DNA of 64,000 bases, taken from assembly GCA_002682825.1 (NCBI GenBank), contig NOKP01000002.1, positions 1,121,132 to 1,185,131 of the forward strand, read 5' to 3'. This DNA is from Neonectria sp. B-13. Taxonomy: Eukaryota > Ascomycota > Sordariomycetes > Hypocreales > Nectriaceae. Both the position numbers and the translations under genes were made by a program. The notes under the pieces are model-generated. The model worked only from the letters and a program-made list of their open reading frames with translations. It made no database searches and was not told the origin of the DNA. Within the stretch, counting starts at the first letter, position 1. Each line of letters starts with the position of its first letter. Below, one piece after another: positions 33,430 through 45,562 of this stretch.

Positions 33430-36400
33430 TTTGGATGATGTTTTGTATTTTTACTTGGAAGAGGCAATCAACAGCAAACATGGTTGAATGACACTTTATA
33501 GTCTCTGAATAGTGTAAATATTGTGGGAACCTTTTGAGCCTCAGGTAACTGCTCATGAATCATCAGTCTAGACAACTAACACCACGTGGTTTTAACAACT
33601 CACCGCGGCGTTGCCAACGCGAGCGGGTCGTCGCACCACTTGCTTGACCCACAACGTGCGTGGGGTTCCGGGATCGCCATCGGTGACGCTATTGACACTT
33701 ATCTCATGTTGGTGCTATTTCCGCCAGCAACGGACAATGTCAAGGCAATTATCCACTTTCAACCGATTTAAGCTTCGGCCATGTCGGGCGGTCTACTGCT
33801 CAAGACCAGTTGGCCACACCAGCTCGGGCCGAGATATCACGTCATCTTTCGCTAGAATCTTCTAACACAAGCACTAAGTGGATAACGATGTCAATTTCCT
33901 GGTTCCTAGCTGCTATATCCGTCTATCCGTCCACGCCATTTATATCAACGGCATTCATGCTCGGCAAATGCTTGAAATCTGGACCACGCTGAGTAATATT
34001 TTGTCGAGGATAGAAGGTGGATTTATCAACTGCATCTGACCAGTCTTCAACGTTGATCTCCTATCCATTCTCAATAGTATGAACTTCACGCTACTCTCTG
34101 CGAAGAGCAGTGTTGAACACGAATGAAACACGATATTCAACCCAAGGGCTAGATAATAAACAGCCACCATTTTCCTCTCAAACTCCGCGTTGTTAAGACA
34201 ACCATTCAAGCTGTTTCATCCACGCACCCTGCGACTGCAACACAAGCCTCTCAACACGATGATGCCAGCCCATGAAGACAATAGCGATTCTACTCTTCGT
34301 GCTCTTACGGTATTTCCAGGCTACAAAAGTCAATTAAAATACTCCATTCAAGTGTTTTGGTCTCTTTTAGAAAATTTCCTTTGAGAAAGTGCCATTTCGG
34401 GAAGCTGCAAATAGCGAAGAACACATTTATCACGGCTAAGTCCCTGGACAGGGTCGTTAACCGCCGCCTATCCTCTGTATGTAATTCCGAGTTACCTCCA
34501 ATGGGCGTAGATTAAACGATGGCTGTGTACAACACTTGTCTTTGGCGAGCATGAAGCCATGTTTGCACAGCTAAGGGGCAGCTTGCAGTTAAGAGACCAA
34601 GATCAATTCATAAGATGATTTAATTGGCTATTACTTCCCTGATCATTCTTCTAGACTGTCTTGTTCAAAGCTGCATGGATGTGAGAGCTGTGAATGACCT
34701 CTACTTCTTCCTATTTTTTCTTTCTCCATGCAGAATACGGTTTATCAAAAGTCTACTTGATAAATCTGTTTCTAGTCCATCCAGTTCTACGAGTATAGGA
34801 TCACGTTTGAATGTTCAATTAGTTACCCGCCGACTTTCAGCTTCCCTACTATCTCAGAACAGCCTTAGCATCTGTGTAGCTATGGTTAACTAGAACACCC
34901 CTGGTTGCTTATTGATCCGCCGGCCTATCTCTAATTACTTTCTATGTAAGTGGAGTAAATCGGGCCTAAACTATCCTCGAGATTAGATTTGAACTTCGAA
35001 ACCGTGCTTATGGAGACTATCTTGAAAAAGTGTGATCGGGGTTGCCAGAGGATATATCGTAATTTTAAGATCATGGCACGTTCCATGCTTTTTTGTTGAT
35101 TCTCAAAAGTCCGGGACCACTACCTTGTCAAGGATTTCCAACATCGACCATCGTGGACCTGTTGCCAACATTGCCTCATTGTGTGCGTCTTAGTCATTGC
35201 TGGCTTTCCTATCTATCATTTCTTGCCAATGTGAATTGAGGCCCCGTTTGTACCTTGGGACTGACTACATCTGCATAACTCAATTAGATTTCCATTAGAG
35301 AAATAATTTCCTCTTTAACAGTATACCTACACATTCATGTGTGTCTTCATGAACATGTGAACTTTCTAGTAGCATATCGATCCGGCTTTTCATGTGCACA
35401 AGGGTGGCATGCCGAAGCACCGAGGATGATGTAACAAACATCTTTCCGAGCTCTCTATGTCATCATCAAACTCCGCTTAACCAACGCTGTTTATATAGAA
35501 GTTAATGTCATGAAGTTTATTTTGTAAAGAGTAGCATTTAGTCTTTCACCACGAACATTCAAATATTCCTTCCTTTTTCGACCAATTTCAGTCAAACACA
35601 GGCTCAGAGATCCTACAGCATCAATTTCGCTTACAATAGCTTACAGTGCAATGCAGAGTGACCCATAGAGTTTTCTCATGTCTCAGAGACTAGTTTTAGA
35701 TAACGGGGGTCGCTCTTATTACCGCGGTGTATAGTTAAAAGCGTCTAAAGCCTGCCACTTGTTGTAATTAAGAAGCCGCTATAGTGTTTTAACTACTAAA
35801 GAATTAGTCGACAGATAATGAATTAATTGCATTTTTATAGCCCTGCCAAGAAAGAGGAGAAAGTCTTCAAGGTGCTTTGAAGGGGCAGGTAAACGAGTAA
35901 TAGTTTGTCGCCTACTGGCAAATTATCGAATCAGACGGAAGATCATTCTCTGATTGACTGACTCCGAAGTAGGGTGCACCGCATGTAGTTCGGGTTGGTG
36001 TGATGATGTGGTTCGACGACTCGTCCGTTACTCAAGACGCTCCTTCATCGTGTACGTACGTTTTGGGTCTCTCATCAGATGTCAGCACAGCATGGTCCTA
36101 GGCGAGTACTTAAACTGCCAAAGAGCTGTCTGGAACGAATATTGTGACCACGTAGACCCCACTTTTGAAAGGGCACTCCAAGGAAAATATGATTTCGCGA
36201 TTTCAGGGAGCTTTGTGATGATGTGCCCGACATGGATTAACTAGGGCCTTTTGCAGACAGGCGGGACCCAGACCCCGTAGCAGCCGAGGGCGATCGATTT
36301 CCAGTAACGCTCCCGAAGCCAAGACCAGGGGTTGTCCGATGCAACCCCCTGGAATTACGGAACACGTCCATATTTAGTCAACTGAAAAAGTTCCTCGGCA

Positions 36401-37183
36401 GATTTTCCAACTAACTGAAGTTTAACTTAGTATTCGTACGTCCGTATCTTCCGCCTCGCAGCGGCAGACATGGCCACTTTGATCCCCATCTGTGCTGCCG
36501 CGGTGTTCCTGTCGATCTGATGCGCGCCCCTATGCACCTTGATCCATGATCCTAGGCCTGTTCAGGGGGTTCGGCATCACAGGCCAACGCCAAGCATACT
36601 ACGACTGGCTCTCGACCCCGGCTTTGTCTCATTGCAGCCGTTGTGAACCGATGCGCTGCGGCGTTAACGACGGATGGCGATGGATCGACAGGGGAGACGC
36701 TAACGCGATGAGGTAGGTTAGAGAATCGGAGCATTGATAAGGGACCAACTGTGCAGAATCCAATCTATCCAGGAACTTCTGCAGGGCCTTCTGCAACAGC
36801 AACCTTTGTAGCTGGAACTTCTGTAGGGGGAACTTATGCAATTGGAGTCTCTGAATGGCACACCTTCCTTTGATGGCTCGGCGGTGCAGACAATGCAATC
36901 TCTTTTACATCGACTGCACTTTTGTTCCGGTGAATACGATTCAACAGTCGAAAATTTGCCAAGACAGGATAGTCCAGGTACGATGACCAACAGCCTGGAC
37001 TCTTGGCAGCCGGATCATGCCGTGACCCCTCAAACTCTTGATATGCCGTACGCAGCAATTGTGTTATATACCGTAGTATTCATCCACTTGCACCGGTCAA
37101 TGCAAAGAGCATCAACATTCCTTACCATTTTCTCTTTTTAGTCACTCATTTACAATATTAAACATTGAACCCAGTCATTCATT
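33430..37183. other. Longest gene-free stretch of the window
   Basis: About 3.7 kb with no credible gene. The part 34100-35950 is A/T-rich with frequent TTTTAG/TAATTA words and stops in all frames. The sequence around 35700-35900 has the look of a transposon end, but I found no inverted repeats or transposase. A short open frame at 35954-36244 has no domain. A Pro/Gly-poor imperfect repeat of GGAACTT-C/A-TG lies near 36790-36840. The last 120 bp contain the TATA box and leader of the subtilisin gene. Confidence 0.5.
37065..37070 (+). promoter_or_regulatory. TATA box of the large subtilisin gene
   Basis: TATATA in GTGTTATATACCG, about 115-120 bp upstream of ATG 37184. Confidence 0.5.
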
Positions 37184-39946
37184 ATGGTGCGCCCAAGCTT
37201 GCTCACATGTCTCTTCGTGGGGGCGTGTGGTGCGGTGCAGCTCGACAAGATTGGCGATAAGAAGACCTCCCCTGGCTTGCCAGGCGCATACATCTTCGAG
37301 TTTGAGGATGGCGCTGTAAGTGTTTTACCCTTTGGCGTTTTTATCCAACCTTGCCATCTGTGGAGGAAGCAGCCTAACCTTTGGGTAGGATTCGTCAACC
37401 TTTAACGAGGAGACAGCCGCACAGGACACGACGACACGCGTAGAGTTCAACTACAAGCTATTCAAGGGCGTTTCAATCCAGTTCAATGACATCAAGAAGG
37501 CGGACGATTTGGCTGCTAACCTGGCTGCGTTGCCCGCCATCAAGAACATGTGGCCAGTTCAAGTGTACGGCATTCCGAAGCCGCGGATCGAGTGGACAGG
37601 CACACCTGGGTTGGAGTATTCCACGAGGAAGAGGGCCAGCAACGAGTCCACCGAGGATACTTTTGCGCCCCACGTCATGACACAGGTCGACAAGCTGCGA
37701 GCGGAAGGTATTACCGGAAAGGGGGTCAAGCTCGCTGTCATCGACACGGGTGTAAGTGGATTGAACCTTGCGCTATCTATCTTGAGGTTGCTTGACTAAC
37801 AGGTTTATAGATTGACTACAAGCATCCTGCGCTGGGCGGCTGCTTTGGCTCTGACTGTTTGGTTTCCTTCGGCACCGACTTGGTGGGAGATAGCTACAAT
37901 GGCTACAACGCGGTGTTTCCCGATGAAGACCCAATGGACTGCCAGGGACACGGCACCCACGTCGCTGGTATTATCGCCGCGCAGCAAAACTCCATGGGCT
38001 TTACCGGTGCTGCTCCTGGTGTCACCCTTGGCGCATACCGGGTCTTTGGCTGTGGTGGAGAAGCCGGCAACGACGTGCTGATCGCTGCCTTCAACCAGGC
38101 GTTCGAAGACGGCGCTGATATCATTACCGCCTCTATCGGCGGGCCTAGCGGCTGGTCTGAAGAGCCCTGGGCTGTGGCGGTCTCACGCATTGTCGAGCAG
38201 GGTGTTCCTTGCACCGTGTCGGCAGGAAACTCAGGGGATGTCGGCATGTTTTACGCCAGCACCGCCGCCAATGGCAACAAGGTGACCGCCATCGCCTCTT
38301 TCGATAACAGCCAGTCCATGTCGCTGCTTAACACCTCCCATTATACTGTCAGCGGCAGCGACACCAAGATCGAGTTTGGCTCCACCGCCGGAACACCTGA
38401 CAACTGGGCTGGTGTGAAGCTCCCACTCTGGGCACCTAGCCTCGACCCCACGGTTGCGAATGGGGGCTGTGACGCGTATCCTGCGGACACGCCCGATCTC
38501 AGCGACTACATTGTGCTAGTTCGCCGTGGAACCTGTACGTTTGTGCAGAAGGCCCAGAATGCGGCTGACGCTGGTGCCAAATATATCATTGTATACAATA
38601 ACGCCGGCGGCACGACCAAAATTGACGTTTCGGCTGTTAGCGGCATCGTGGCATCTGGTATGGTGTCACCCACGGTAGGAGAGAAGTGGATTTCACTGCT
38701 CAAGGGGGGTTCCAAGGTCACCCTCGAGATGTCGGACGGATCAAGTGGTGAAGTCATCCTCGAGCAAAGCAAGAACGAAATCACCGGTGGTGCTGTCAGT
38801 ACCTTCAGCTCCTGGGGCCCTACATGGGAGCTCGATGTCAAGCCTCAGTTCGGAGCCCCGGGTGGAAGTATTCTTTCGACTTACCCTACTGCGAAGGGAA
38901 GCTACGCCGTCCTTTCGGGAACGTCGATGTCGTGTCCCTTGGTTGCTAGCATCTTTGCCCTCATTTCTGAGGTGCGCGGTACATTCGATCCGGCCCTTAT
39001 TGAAGAGCTCCTATCTGCCAATGCAAACCCGCAGCTATTCAACGACGGCACCGGTTTCTCCGACTTCCTTGCTCCTGTTCCGCAGCAGGGAGCTGGGTTT
39101 GTGCAAGCATATGACGCTGCCTATGCCAAGATCCTTCTGAGCCCCTCCAGTCTCTCATTTAATGATACGGATAATTTCGTTGAGGTGCTCAACTTTACCC
39201 TGCGCAACACGGGTAGCGAAGATGTCGACTTTGCCATCTCACACATTCCTACCAAGAGCACATACACACTGATCAAGGGTGAAATCTACCCCGATGCATT
39301 CCCCAACGAATTTGCCGACGATGAGGCTAGCCTTAGCTTCAGCGAGAACAAGGTTACGGTTGAGGCTGGCGGCAGTGTCGCTATTGAGGTCATTCCCACT
39401 CCCCCTGAAGGGCTAGATGCAGACCGTCTGCCACTTTGGTCTGGGTTCATCGCCATCAACGGATCGGATGGCAGCTCGCTGTCGTTGCCTTACCAAGGTC
39501 TTGCAGGATCTCTCCACGATGCTGTGGTTCTAGGTCCTGAGGACACCTGGATCAGTAAATCCACCGACGAGAGCCACGCTCGAGTCCCAGCCAACTCCAG
39601 CTTCCCACTGCCCGCCCCTGGCACGGCAAACAGCTCCGACGCTGTTCTTCCGTCGCTGGTATGGTTCTTCGCGCTTGGCTCAGCGAAGCTTCACGGCGAA
39701 ATCGTACCGGTTTCAGCTTCCAACTCGTCATCCAAGAGCATTGGCGAGCCTCTGGGCTTCCCGATGTTGTGGAACGCAATGGGTGTGAACTCCCTATCGT
39801 GGACGGGCGAGCTCGCAGGCGGAGGCTTTGCGCCGGCGGGCCAATACAAGATCCAATATCGGGCTCTGAGAATCTTTGGCGATGAAAAGGAGGAGGGAGA
39901 TTGGGACGAGTCTGAGTCGCCGGCTTTTGCCATTACTTATCCGTAG
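37184..39946 (+). CDS. Secreted subtilisin-like protease with PA and Fn3-like domains
   Basis: An 876-aa S8 endopeptidase of the large type (Vpr/C5a-peptidase-like). Exons are 37184-37315, 37389-37751 and 37811-39946; both introns are phase 0 with GTAAGT donors. A signal peptide (MVRPSLLTCLFVGACGAVQL) and a propeptide precede the catalytic domain. The triad is Asp163 (AVIDTG), His212 (GHGTHVAG) and Ser537 (LSGTSMSCP), with the oxyanion Asn in SAGNSGD. A protease-associated domain is inserted at about residues 350-450 (DYIVLVRRGTCTFVQKAQNA...YIIVYNN). After residue 600 comes an Fn3_5-like beta region (LSFNDTDNFVEVLNFTLRNT). Several N-glycosylation sites lie in the C-terminal part. Extracellular protein degradation is the expected role. 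It is intact, unlike the small subtilisin relic at 21247. Confidence 0.95.
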
Positions 39947-40398
39947 ATGGGAGTGTGCTGTGAGTAGTGGCCAAGTTGGTGAACGGGGGATGGTTGTGTG
40001 TGGGAACGCTTGAGAGTGGCAAGCAGCGAAGCTGGTTGTAGATCGAAAAATGCAATAAACTATAGCTATATGGCATGATGAAGAACTGAGCATCTATAAT
40101 GTGTTTGGTATCGTATAAACTCTGACCAGATCAGGGTCTGCCTTTGACGTTGGAGCATCCAAGCATACACCCCCGCTAGTCCACACACAACCGAACGCGC
40201 CACACTCAAAGTGGGCTGTGGCACAATTCTGAGGCTGTGACGCACTGTCGATCCCTCTCCAGATTCACTCGGGGCAACGCCATCTGCCGTCGGCTCCTCT
40301 CCTAACATCAGCACCACCGCGGTTCGTGGGCTCCGTACGGCACCCCAACGCCGCGACAGCCTCATTGGCGTGCCCGTTTCCTTCTCCTCCCCTCCGCC
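39947..40398. other. Intergenic region between protease and transposase gene
   Basis: 3' flank of the protease and 5' flank of the MULE gene. I compared it by eye with 42917-43260 in inverted orientation and saw no terminal inverted repeat longer than about 8 bp. Confidence 0.45.
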
Positions 40399-42916
40399 AT
40401 GTCTCTAGTCTACGAACGCATGTTTGCGACCGACAAGGAAGCCTACGAAGCGGTGCAGCAGGCCCAACGCGACCAAGGGTTCACCACGAGCAAGAGACGC
40501 TCGTCTGGTTCGGCGCGACACGGCCGCAACGTGCGCATCGATGTTTCGTGCCATCGCAGCGGGAAATATCGTCCATGGGATAAGAAGCAGGAGAAATACA
40601 AGACACATACCAAGAAATTAGATTGCCCTTTTCACGTTGTCGTCACCTGGAAACCCGATCTGTTGGCCTATCAATTCCGCGTCCTCAGCGAGCAACACAA
40701 CCACAACCCGGCCGAGGAGCCCTTGGCCAACTTCCACGCCCGTCAACTATCACAACGGGAATTCGGACACGATCGAATCCAATCTCTAGTCGAACAACGG
40801 TCACGCAAGAACCCGAGCTCGACCCCTTCCGAAATCGCCCGCCAAATCACAGAAGAATACCCCGAGGTCCAGATTGTTGACCAGGATGTGTGGTTGGTCC
40901 TCCGAAGACTACGCCTCCAGCAGTACGAACCGCACACGTCCGCACAAGCCTTTCTAAGGATCCTCAAGCAGGATGAGAGGGTCTTCTTCTTGGCGTATGA
41001 CCGCGGACCGGGGGATAAATGGTGGCGCATTTTCTGGGTGTACGACGATAACGTGAAGGTCTGGAAACGCAATCCAGAACTTCTCATGATGGACAACATG
41101 TGCAAGGTCAACCGCTTTAATCTCCCTTTGTTTCAAATCACAGGCACTACATGTCTTCGTACCAGCTTCAGTGCTGCGTTCGGCCTTTCTTCACAAGAAG
41201 ATACAGAAGCGTACCCATGGATGCTCAAGCAACTCAAAGCCGCCGCCCTAAAAGCAGGCATCCCACTACCCAAGATTATCATCACTGACTTTAATCAAAC
41301 GCTGAAAAGAGCCGCGGCGAACGTGTTGATCACCTCAAAGCAGCAACTCTGCGTGTGGCACATGATGAAGAATGTCACATTGCAAGTGAAGGCCTTGTGG
41401 GTAGGAACTATCAAAGAAAGTACGCTCATGGTGGGGGATGGCTTTGAAGAAATTGCTCGACAGGTAGCGTCTGCAGCCCTAAATCCAGAAGAAGCTCGCA
41501 ATGATGCTGTTCACGACACGCCACTACAACTTGCAGCCAATGTTGAAGTTGATAATGCGTCTCAACGGGCCTTGCAGCTCCTTGGTGGCCCGGCGCCCCC
41601 CAACGTGGTCCCAACACCGTCATCACGGCTCTACCAACCTACTGCCGATGGTATTATTGCGGCGTGGTATGCGGCTGTGTGTGCAGAAACAGAGGATGAC
41701 TTCGTAAAAAAGTGGTGTCTTTTGAAGCGGGAATTTCCAGAACAACAACGTAAGATTCCAGTCTTTGTTGTAAGCAAAACCCCTTATTGACCAAATTTCT
41801 AGCAATTATTGGGTTTCTCCGATCAACATACTTGCCCGAGAAACACCAATTTGCTCACTTTGCTATCCAGTGGCACCGCAATTACGGTCTTAATTCGACG
41901 CTACGGACTGAGAGCTCGCATCACCAGCTGAAGAAATTCCTGGATGGCCGATTCTGCGATTTGAATGAGCTACACACGAAAATTTGGGAGCAGACACTCC
42001 ATCAACGTCGGACATACAACATGAAATTTACGAAAGAGACGACAACACGGCGTGTCACCTGGCATCAATATCCTTACTTGGAGCAACTATTTCACAAGGT
42101 CGGCTGGGACACAATGGAACAGCTGGTTGAGCAATTTGACCTGGCGATGGGTTCAGTGAAGGATGGAACGAGTCTACCAAGGTGCACGGGATCATTCAAA
42201 GCTCAGTGGGGCTTGCCATGCAGTCATCAGCTGGTTGAGACTGTGCAAAAAGAAGGCGTTTTGCAGCTTGAAGATCTCGACTGCCACTGGTGGTTGAAAG
42301 CATACACGGTAAATCAAACCACCTAGCCCAATTACAAAGACGCTAATTTAGACCGCGTCTACAGCCGGAGCAGCATAAGATTCTTGAGGAGCGATCAGGG
42401 CGTGACCCGGACAGCATTCCGTCACGCCGTGAAGTTAACAACAGTATCCCGGTCCCGCTTGCATATCCCGGGGCGCCAACAAATCAGGCTCCTGACAATT
42501 GGGAAGGCGGGTATACTGAGACGTCACTGCAGCCGTCTCATGGACAGAAGAGGTCCAGGCCAGCAGACTCATATTATTACGAGGGCGGCGGCAAGAGGCA
42601 TGACGATGGCATGAGGGCCGAACTAGACCGACTAACGGAAACGGTCAGCCAGTTGGCTGAGTTGGTGAAGGCCTCACTTGCCCGGGGGCCGCCGGGGAAC
42701 TGGGCGGTGCAAGGGCCTCAGCAGTTCGGAGGAGGGCCGGGGAGTTCAAATCCGTATCAATTTGGTGGAGGGTATGCCCCACAGTCCCCGGCACCGTTGG
42801 CAGGTCCTCCGGTGGCCGCTCCGGCGGGTCGTTCGGCGCGCCAACCGGGCCAAATTGAATTCCAGGCGTGGCATCCAACACCTCCGCCGCCACCATCGCC
42901 ACCTCCAAATTCATAG
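40399..42916 (+). CDS. Mutator-like (MULE/Hop-type) transposase
   Basis: An open transposase gene of 802 aa. Exons are 40399-41749, 41803-42308 and 42365-42916, with GTAAGA and GTAAAT donors and short A/T-rich introns. The N-terminus is a FAR1-like zinc-binding DNA-binding region (TKKLDCPFHVVVTW, then SEQHNHNP). The MULE catalytic core follows: first acidic residue in MMDNMCKVNRFNLPLFQ, second in IIITDFNQTLKRAAANVL, the CVWHMMKNV segment, and a third in the following helix. A SWIM-like zinc motif is at CTGSFKAQWGLPCSHQL. The last exon adds a long Gly/Pro-rich tail ending in PPPPPSPPPNS after a basic KRSRPAD stretch. No stop or frameshift is present. It may still be active or may be domesticated; no terminal repeats were found. 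The third-exon acceptor is one of two CAG/TAG choices; the other stops after eight codons. Confidence 0.88.
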
Positions 42917-43170
42917 CTTTCAAGATCAAGGGCCCTATTCAGGCCGGCTTCAGAGGTGTTCAAGCTTCGTAGAGTCCCTAGTCTCCCGGCTCGTGTTGAC
43001 CCAATAGTCGCTTGAACCTGAAGAGGTTGTCCAAATTCGGTGTGGCGTCTTCCGCTGCACGGACTTGCGACTGTGTATGTTTGAGATGAGGCCATGCATG
43101 GATGCTTGGAATTCTACGAGTGGGGCTAATAAGTTGAATGGTCCATGCAACACCTTTTAGGTGTCTATGC

Positions 43171-43193
43171 TAGAGTGGTTATAAACCACTCTA
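43171..43193. repeat. Perfect 10-bp inverted repeat with 3-bp loop
   Basis: TAGAGTGGTT, ATA, AACCACTCTA: arms are exactly complementary. It could be a hairpin in a transcript 3' end or part of the MULE element's 3' region. Confidence 0.85.
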
Positions 43194-43636
43194 AGTCAGT
43201 GATGTACATATTTGGGTAGAATATACGGCGTGTCCCTCTCTATCATGGTTTCATCGAGTGTCTGTTTGACAAGCATCGCCGGCTCTTGATATAATAGAGT
43301 ACTTCATACCTTATTGCGGTTCGTATTTTATCAAGGTGGCTGTCAAAGCCAGTACTGTTGGGGAACAGTTCTACCAGGCGAAAGGGGTAGAAGTTCACTG
43401 TATGTGTGGTCGAAGTGATGGAGGGGAATCGATGCAAAAAACCTGGGGACCGGCCACTACTTCGTGATTCTAGAGCTGCAGAAATGAGCTGGCCCCCACT
43501 CTGCATCTGAGCTAATAGGGGCCTGGCTTTGTCATAACTCCGCCGTCTAGACAGACCGTGAGAAGTCTTAAGCGGGCCATAACGGCATGGAAATCCGCTC
43601 CGTACAAAGTAAACTTTATAAGTCAAAGGGAGCTGA

Positions 43637-43644
43637 TATATAAA
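43637..43644 (+). promoter_or_regulatory. TATA box of the NmrA-like gene
   Basis: TATATAAA, about 115-120 bp upstream of ATG 43760. Confidence 0.6.
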
Positions 43645-43759
43645 GAGATGATTTATCCGAGTCTTCTATGAAAAATGCAAGCAGCGGTACCTCACCGATT
43701 ACAAACACCCAACCCTTCCACTCTCTCGATTTTTCAACCTCTTATCCTTCTCAACAAAC

Positions 43760-44856
43760 ATGTCCAAGATCATCGCCGTTGTCGGCGTCACTGGAAACCA
43801 AGGCGGGAGTGTCGCCGAGACCTTCCTGTGCAGCCCAGAATGGCGTGTCCGCGCCCTCACCCGGGACCCGTCCAAACCTGCAGCCCAAGCCTGGGCCGCG
43901 AAGGGCGTAGAGCTCGTACGCGCGGATCTTGACGATGTTGCCTCTCTACAGACGGCCTTCACCGGTGTGCACGCCATCTTCGCCATGACCGACTACTGGG
44001 GCCCGCTGTACGACCCGGCCGTGCGGGCGGTGGCCGCGGAGCGTGGCCTCATCCCACAGCAATACTGCGCCGAGTTAGAGGAGCAGCGTGGCAAGAACCT
44101 AGCGCAAGCAGCCGCTTCGACCGAGGTACAGAAAACCTTAGAGCGGTACGTCTATAGCAGTTTGGGGGATGTGTCAAAGCTGTCCGGCGGCAAGTACAAG
44201 CGTGTGTGGCATTTTGACAGCAAGGCCGCGGTCGAACGGTACATCCGCGAGGACGAAGCTATGGTTGCCTTTGGCCTGAGCAGCAAGGCGAGCTTCATCC
44301 ACATCAGCTTGTACTCGGACAACTGGCGGCGCTCCAAGGTGGAGATCTCCAAGGACCCGAACTCGCCTGGATATGTCCACATTGGCATTGGCGACGGGCG
44401 CAGGAAGCAACCCTTCATCTGGACTCGCCGCGACACCGGGCCTCTTGTCAAGAAGCTCGTCGAGGATGTACAGCCCGGAGCAAGGCTGTTGGGTGTCAGC
44501 GAAATGGCCAGCTTCCGCGAGTACATGGCGACGTGGGCCAAGGTGCTAGGAAAGGAGCTTGCAGGCGACGACGGCATCCAGGACCTCTCGGCCGAGCAGA
44601 TCAGGGAGCTGATTCCTGGGAACGAGCACACTAAGGATCACCTAATGGAATGCTGGCTGTTTTTGGAGGACTTTGGGTACGATGGCGGGGATCCGCAGAC
44701 CATCTATCCCAAGGACGTCAGTATAACCATCTCTTCTCTTCCCTACAGGGAGCACTAACGCAAGAAATACAGATTGAGGCCGAGCACCTTTTGACCCCCC
44801 TGGAGAAATACATGCAGCTCGAGGACTGGAGCGAATTGTTGGAGCCGGAGAGATAA
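43760..44856 (+). CDS. NmrA-like family NAD(P)-binding protein
   Basis: A 346-aa atypical SDR of the NmrA/HSCARG group. Exons are 43760-44716 and 44773-44856; the 56-bp intron starts GTCAGT and ends ATACAG. The Rossmann motif is GVTGNQG (residues 9-15), followed by LTRDPSKP and LVRADLDDVASL. The FAMTDYW and RYVYSSLGDVSKLSGGKYKR segments mark this family. NmrA-type proteins bind dinucleotides and often regulate transcription factors or act as reductases; no catalytic Tyr-x3-Lys is evident, so a sensory role is more likely. The C-terminal exon ends LLTPLEKYMQLEDWSELLEP, typical of full-length members. No partner gene is adjacent. Confidence 0.93.
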
Positions 44857-45205
44857 CTGCCCTTGGTTCTTACTAGGAGTCGATAAATCCAGGCTCGTAC
44901 ATATTGACGCTAACTCTAGCTTCACTTCAACTTGGTCCACAATCGACCGAGCTCCGCGAAGAACAATGATCTAGCTATAGAAAGAGTCTGGGAGTTGTTC
45001 TGCGTGGCTTTGTTCTTGAGAATGATAAATTCCAGTCATGTAGGTGGAATTCTTTGTCTCTCTTTTTCATTGGCTCTTGTTAGTTCACTGAACACATTCT
45101 TTCACATGCTCAGCATACATCAAGCTGATTTTTCCAACATGGGATCACTTAACATGATACCTGAACGTAACGGCTTGCTCCATCGAGGTCCCTGGGTACA
45201 AATTC

Positions 45206-45562
45206 ATGGCCAGTCTCGCTCGTGCCTTGGTTCTGTTTCTTCAGACTTCTTACAGCTCAGCAATTACTTGCCTATCAAGCACCACCACTCCGAACTCAAG
45301 CTGCAGCCCAATTGCTACGATCTCCACACTCACTGCCGCATCCTCATTCGAAAAGCCCGAGTATCTCTATTCCCAAAAGACACCCCTCTCCACGATGGTT
45401 TCTACAATCGCCGGTTGGATTTGCCTCAACCCTGCGTGCGCGGAAACCCCCCCGAACCCAATCGACTCTGCAAACTGTGTATCATGCGGCTTCAAGGCGG
45501 GCACTCTCTTCCCTGACAGCCAAGATCCAGTGGATACAGGGAATGAGGACTCCAAGGAGTAG
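45206..45562 (+). CDS. Possible small zinc-ribbon protein
   Basis: A 118-codon open frame. Its last 55 residues, from an internal ATG at 45395, contain W-x-C-x4-C and C-x2-C pairs (WICLNPACAETPP, then NCVSCGFKAG), which resembles a RanBP2-type or short zinc ribbon. The first 60 residues are Ser/Thr-rich with a weak hydrophobic start and may be leader rather than protein. I do not recognise an established family. No intron is evident. Confidence 0.4.
   Translation: MASLARALVLFLQTSYSSAITCLSSTTTPNSSCSPIATISTLTAASSFEKPEYLYSQKTPLSTMVSTIAGWICLNPACAETPPNPIDSANCVSCGFKAGTLFPDSQDPVDTGNEDSKE

Larger units (their letters stand above)
42917..43759. other. Intergenic region downstream of the transposase
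   Basis: Holds the perfect hairpin at 43171-43193 and the promoter of the NmrA-like gene. No gene is seen. Confidence 0.5.

Noticed and set aside
35700..35900. Possible DNA-transposon end
   Set aside because: The look is suggestive, but no inverted repeat partner or transposase fragment was found.
40066..43260. Terminal inverted repeats for the MULE
   Set aside because: Only matches of about 8 bp (for example CCAAGCAT) were seen between the flanks, which is chance level.
28105..44856. The NmrA-like relic as a duplicate of the intact NmrA-like gene
   Set aside because: The readable segments differ throughout (for instance FDYKVETEEHVHF versus FDSKAAVERYI), so they belong to different subfamilies.
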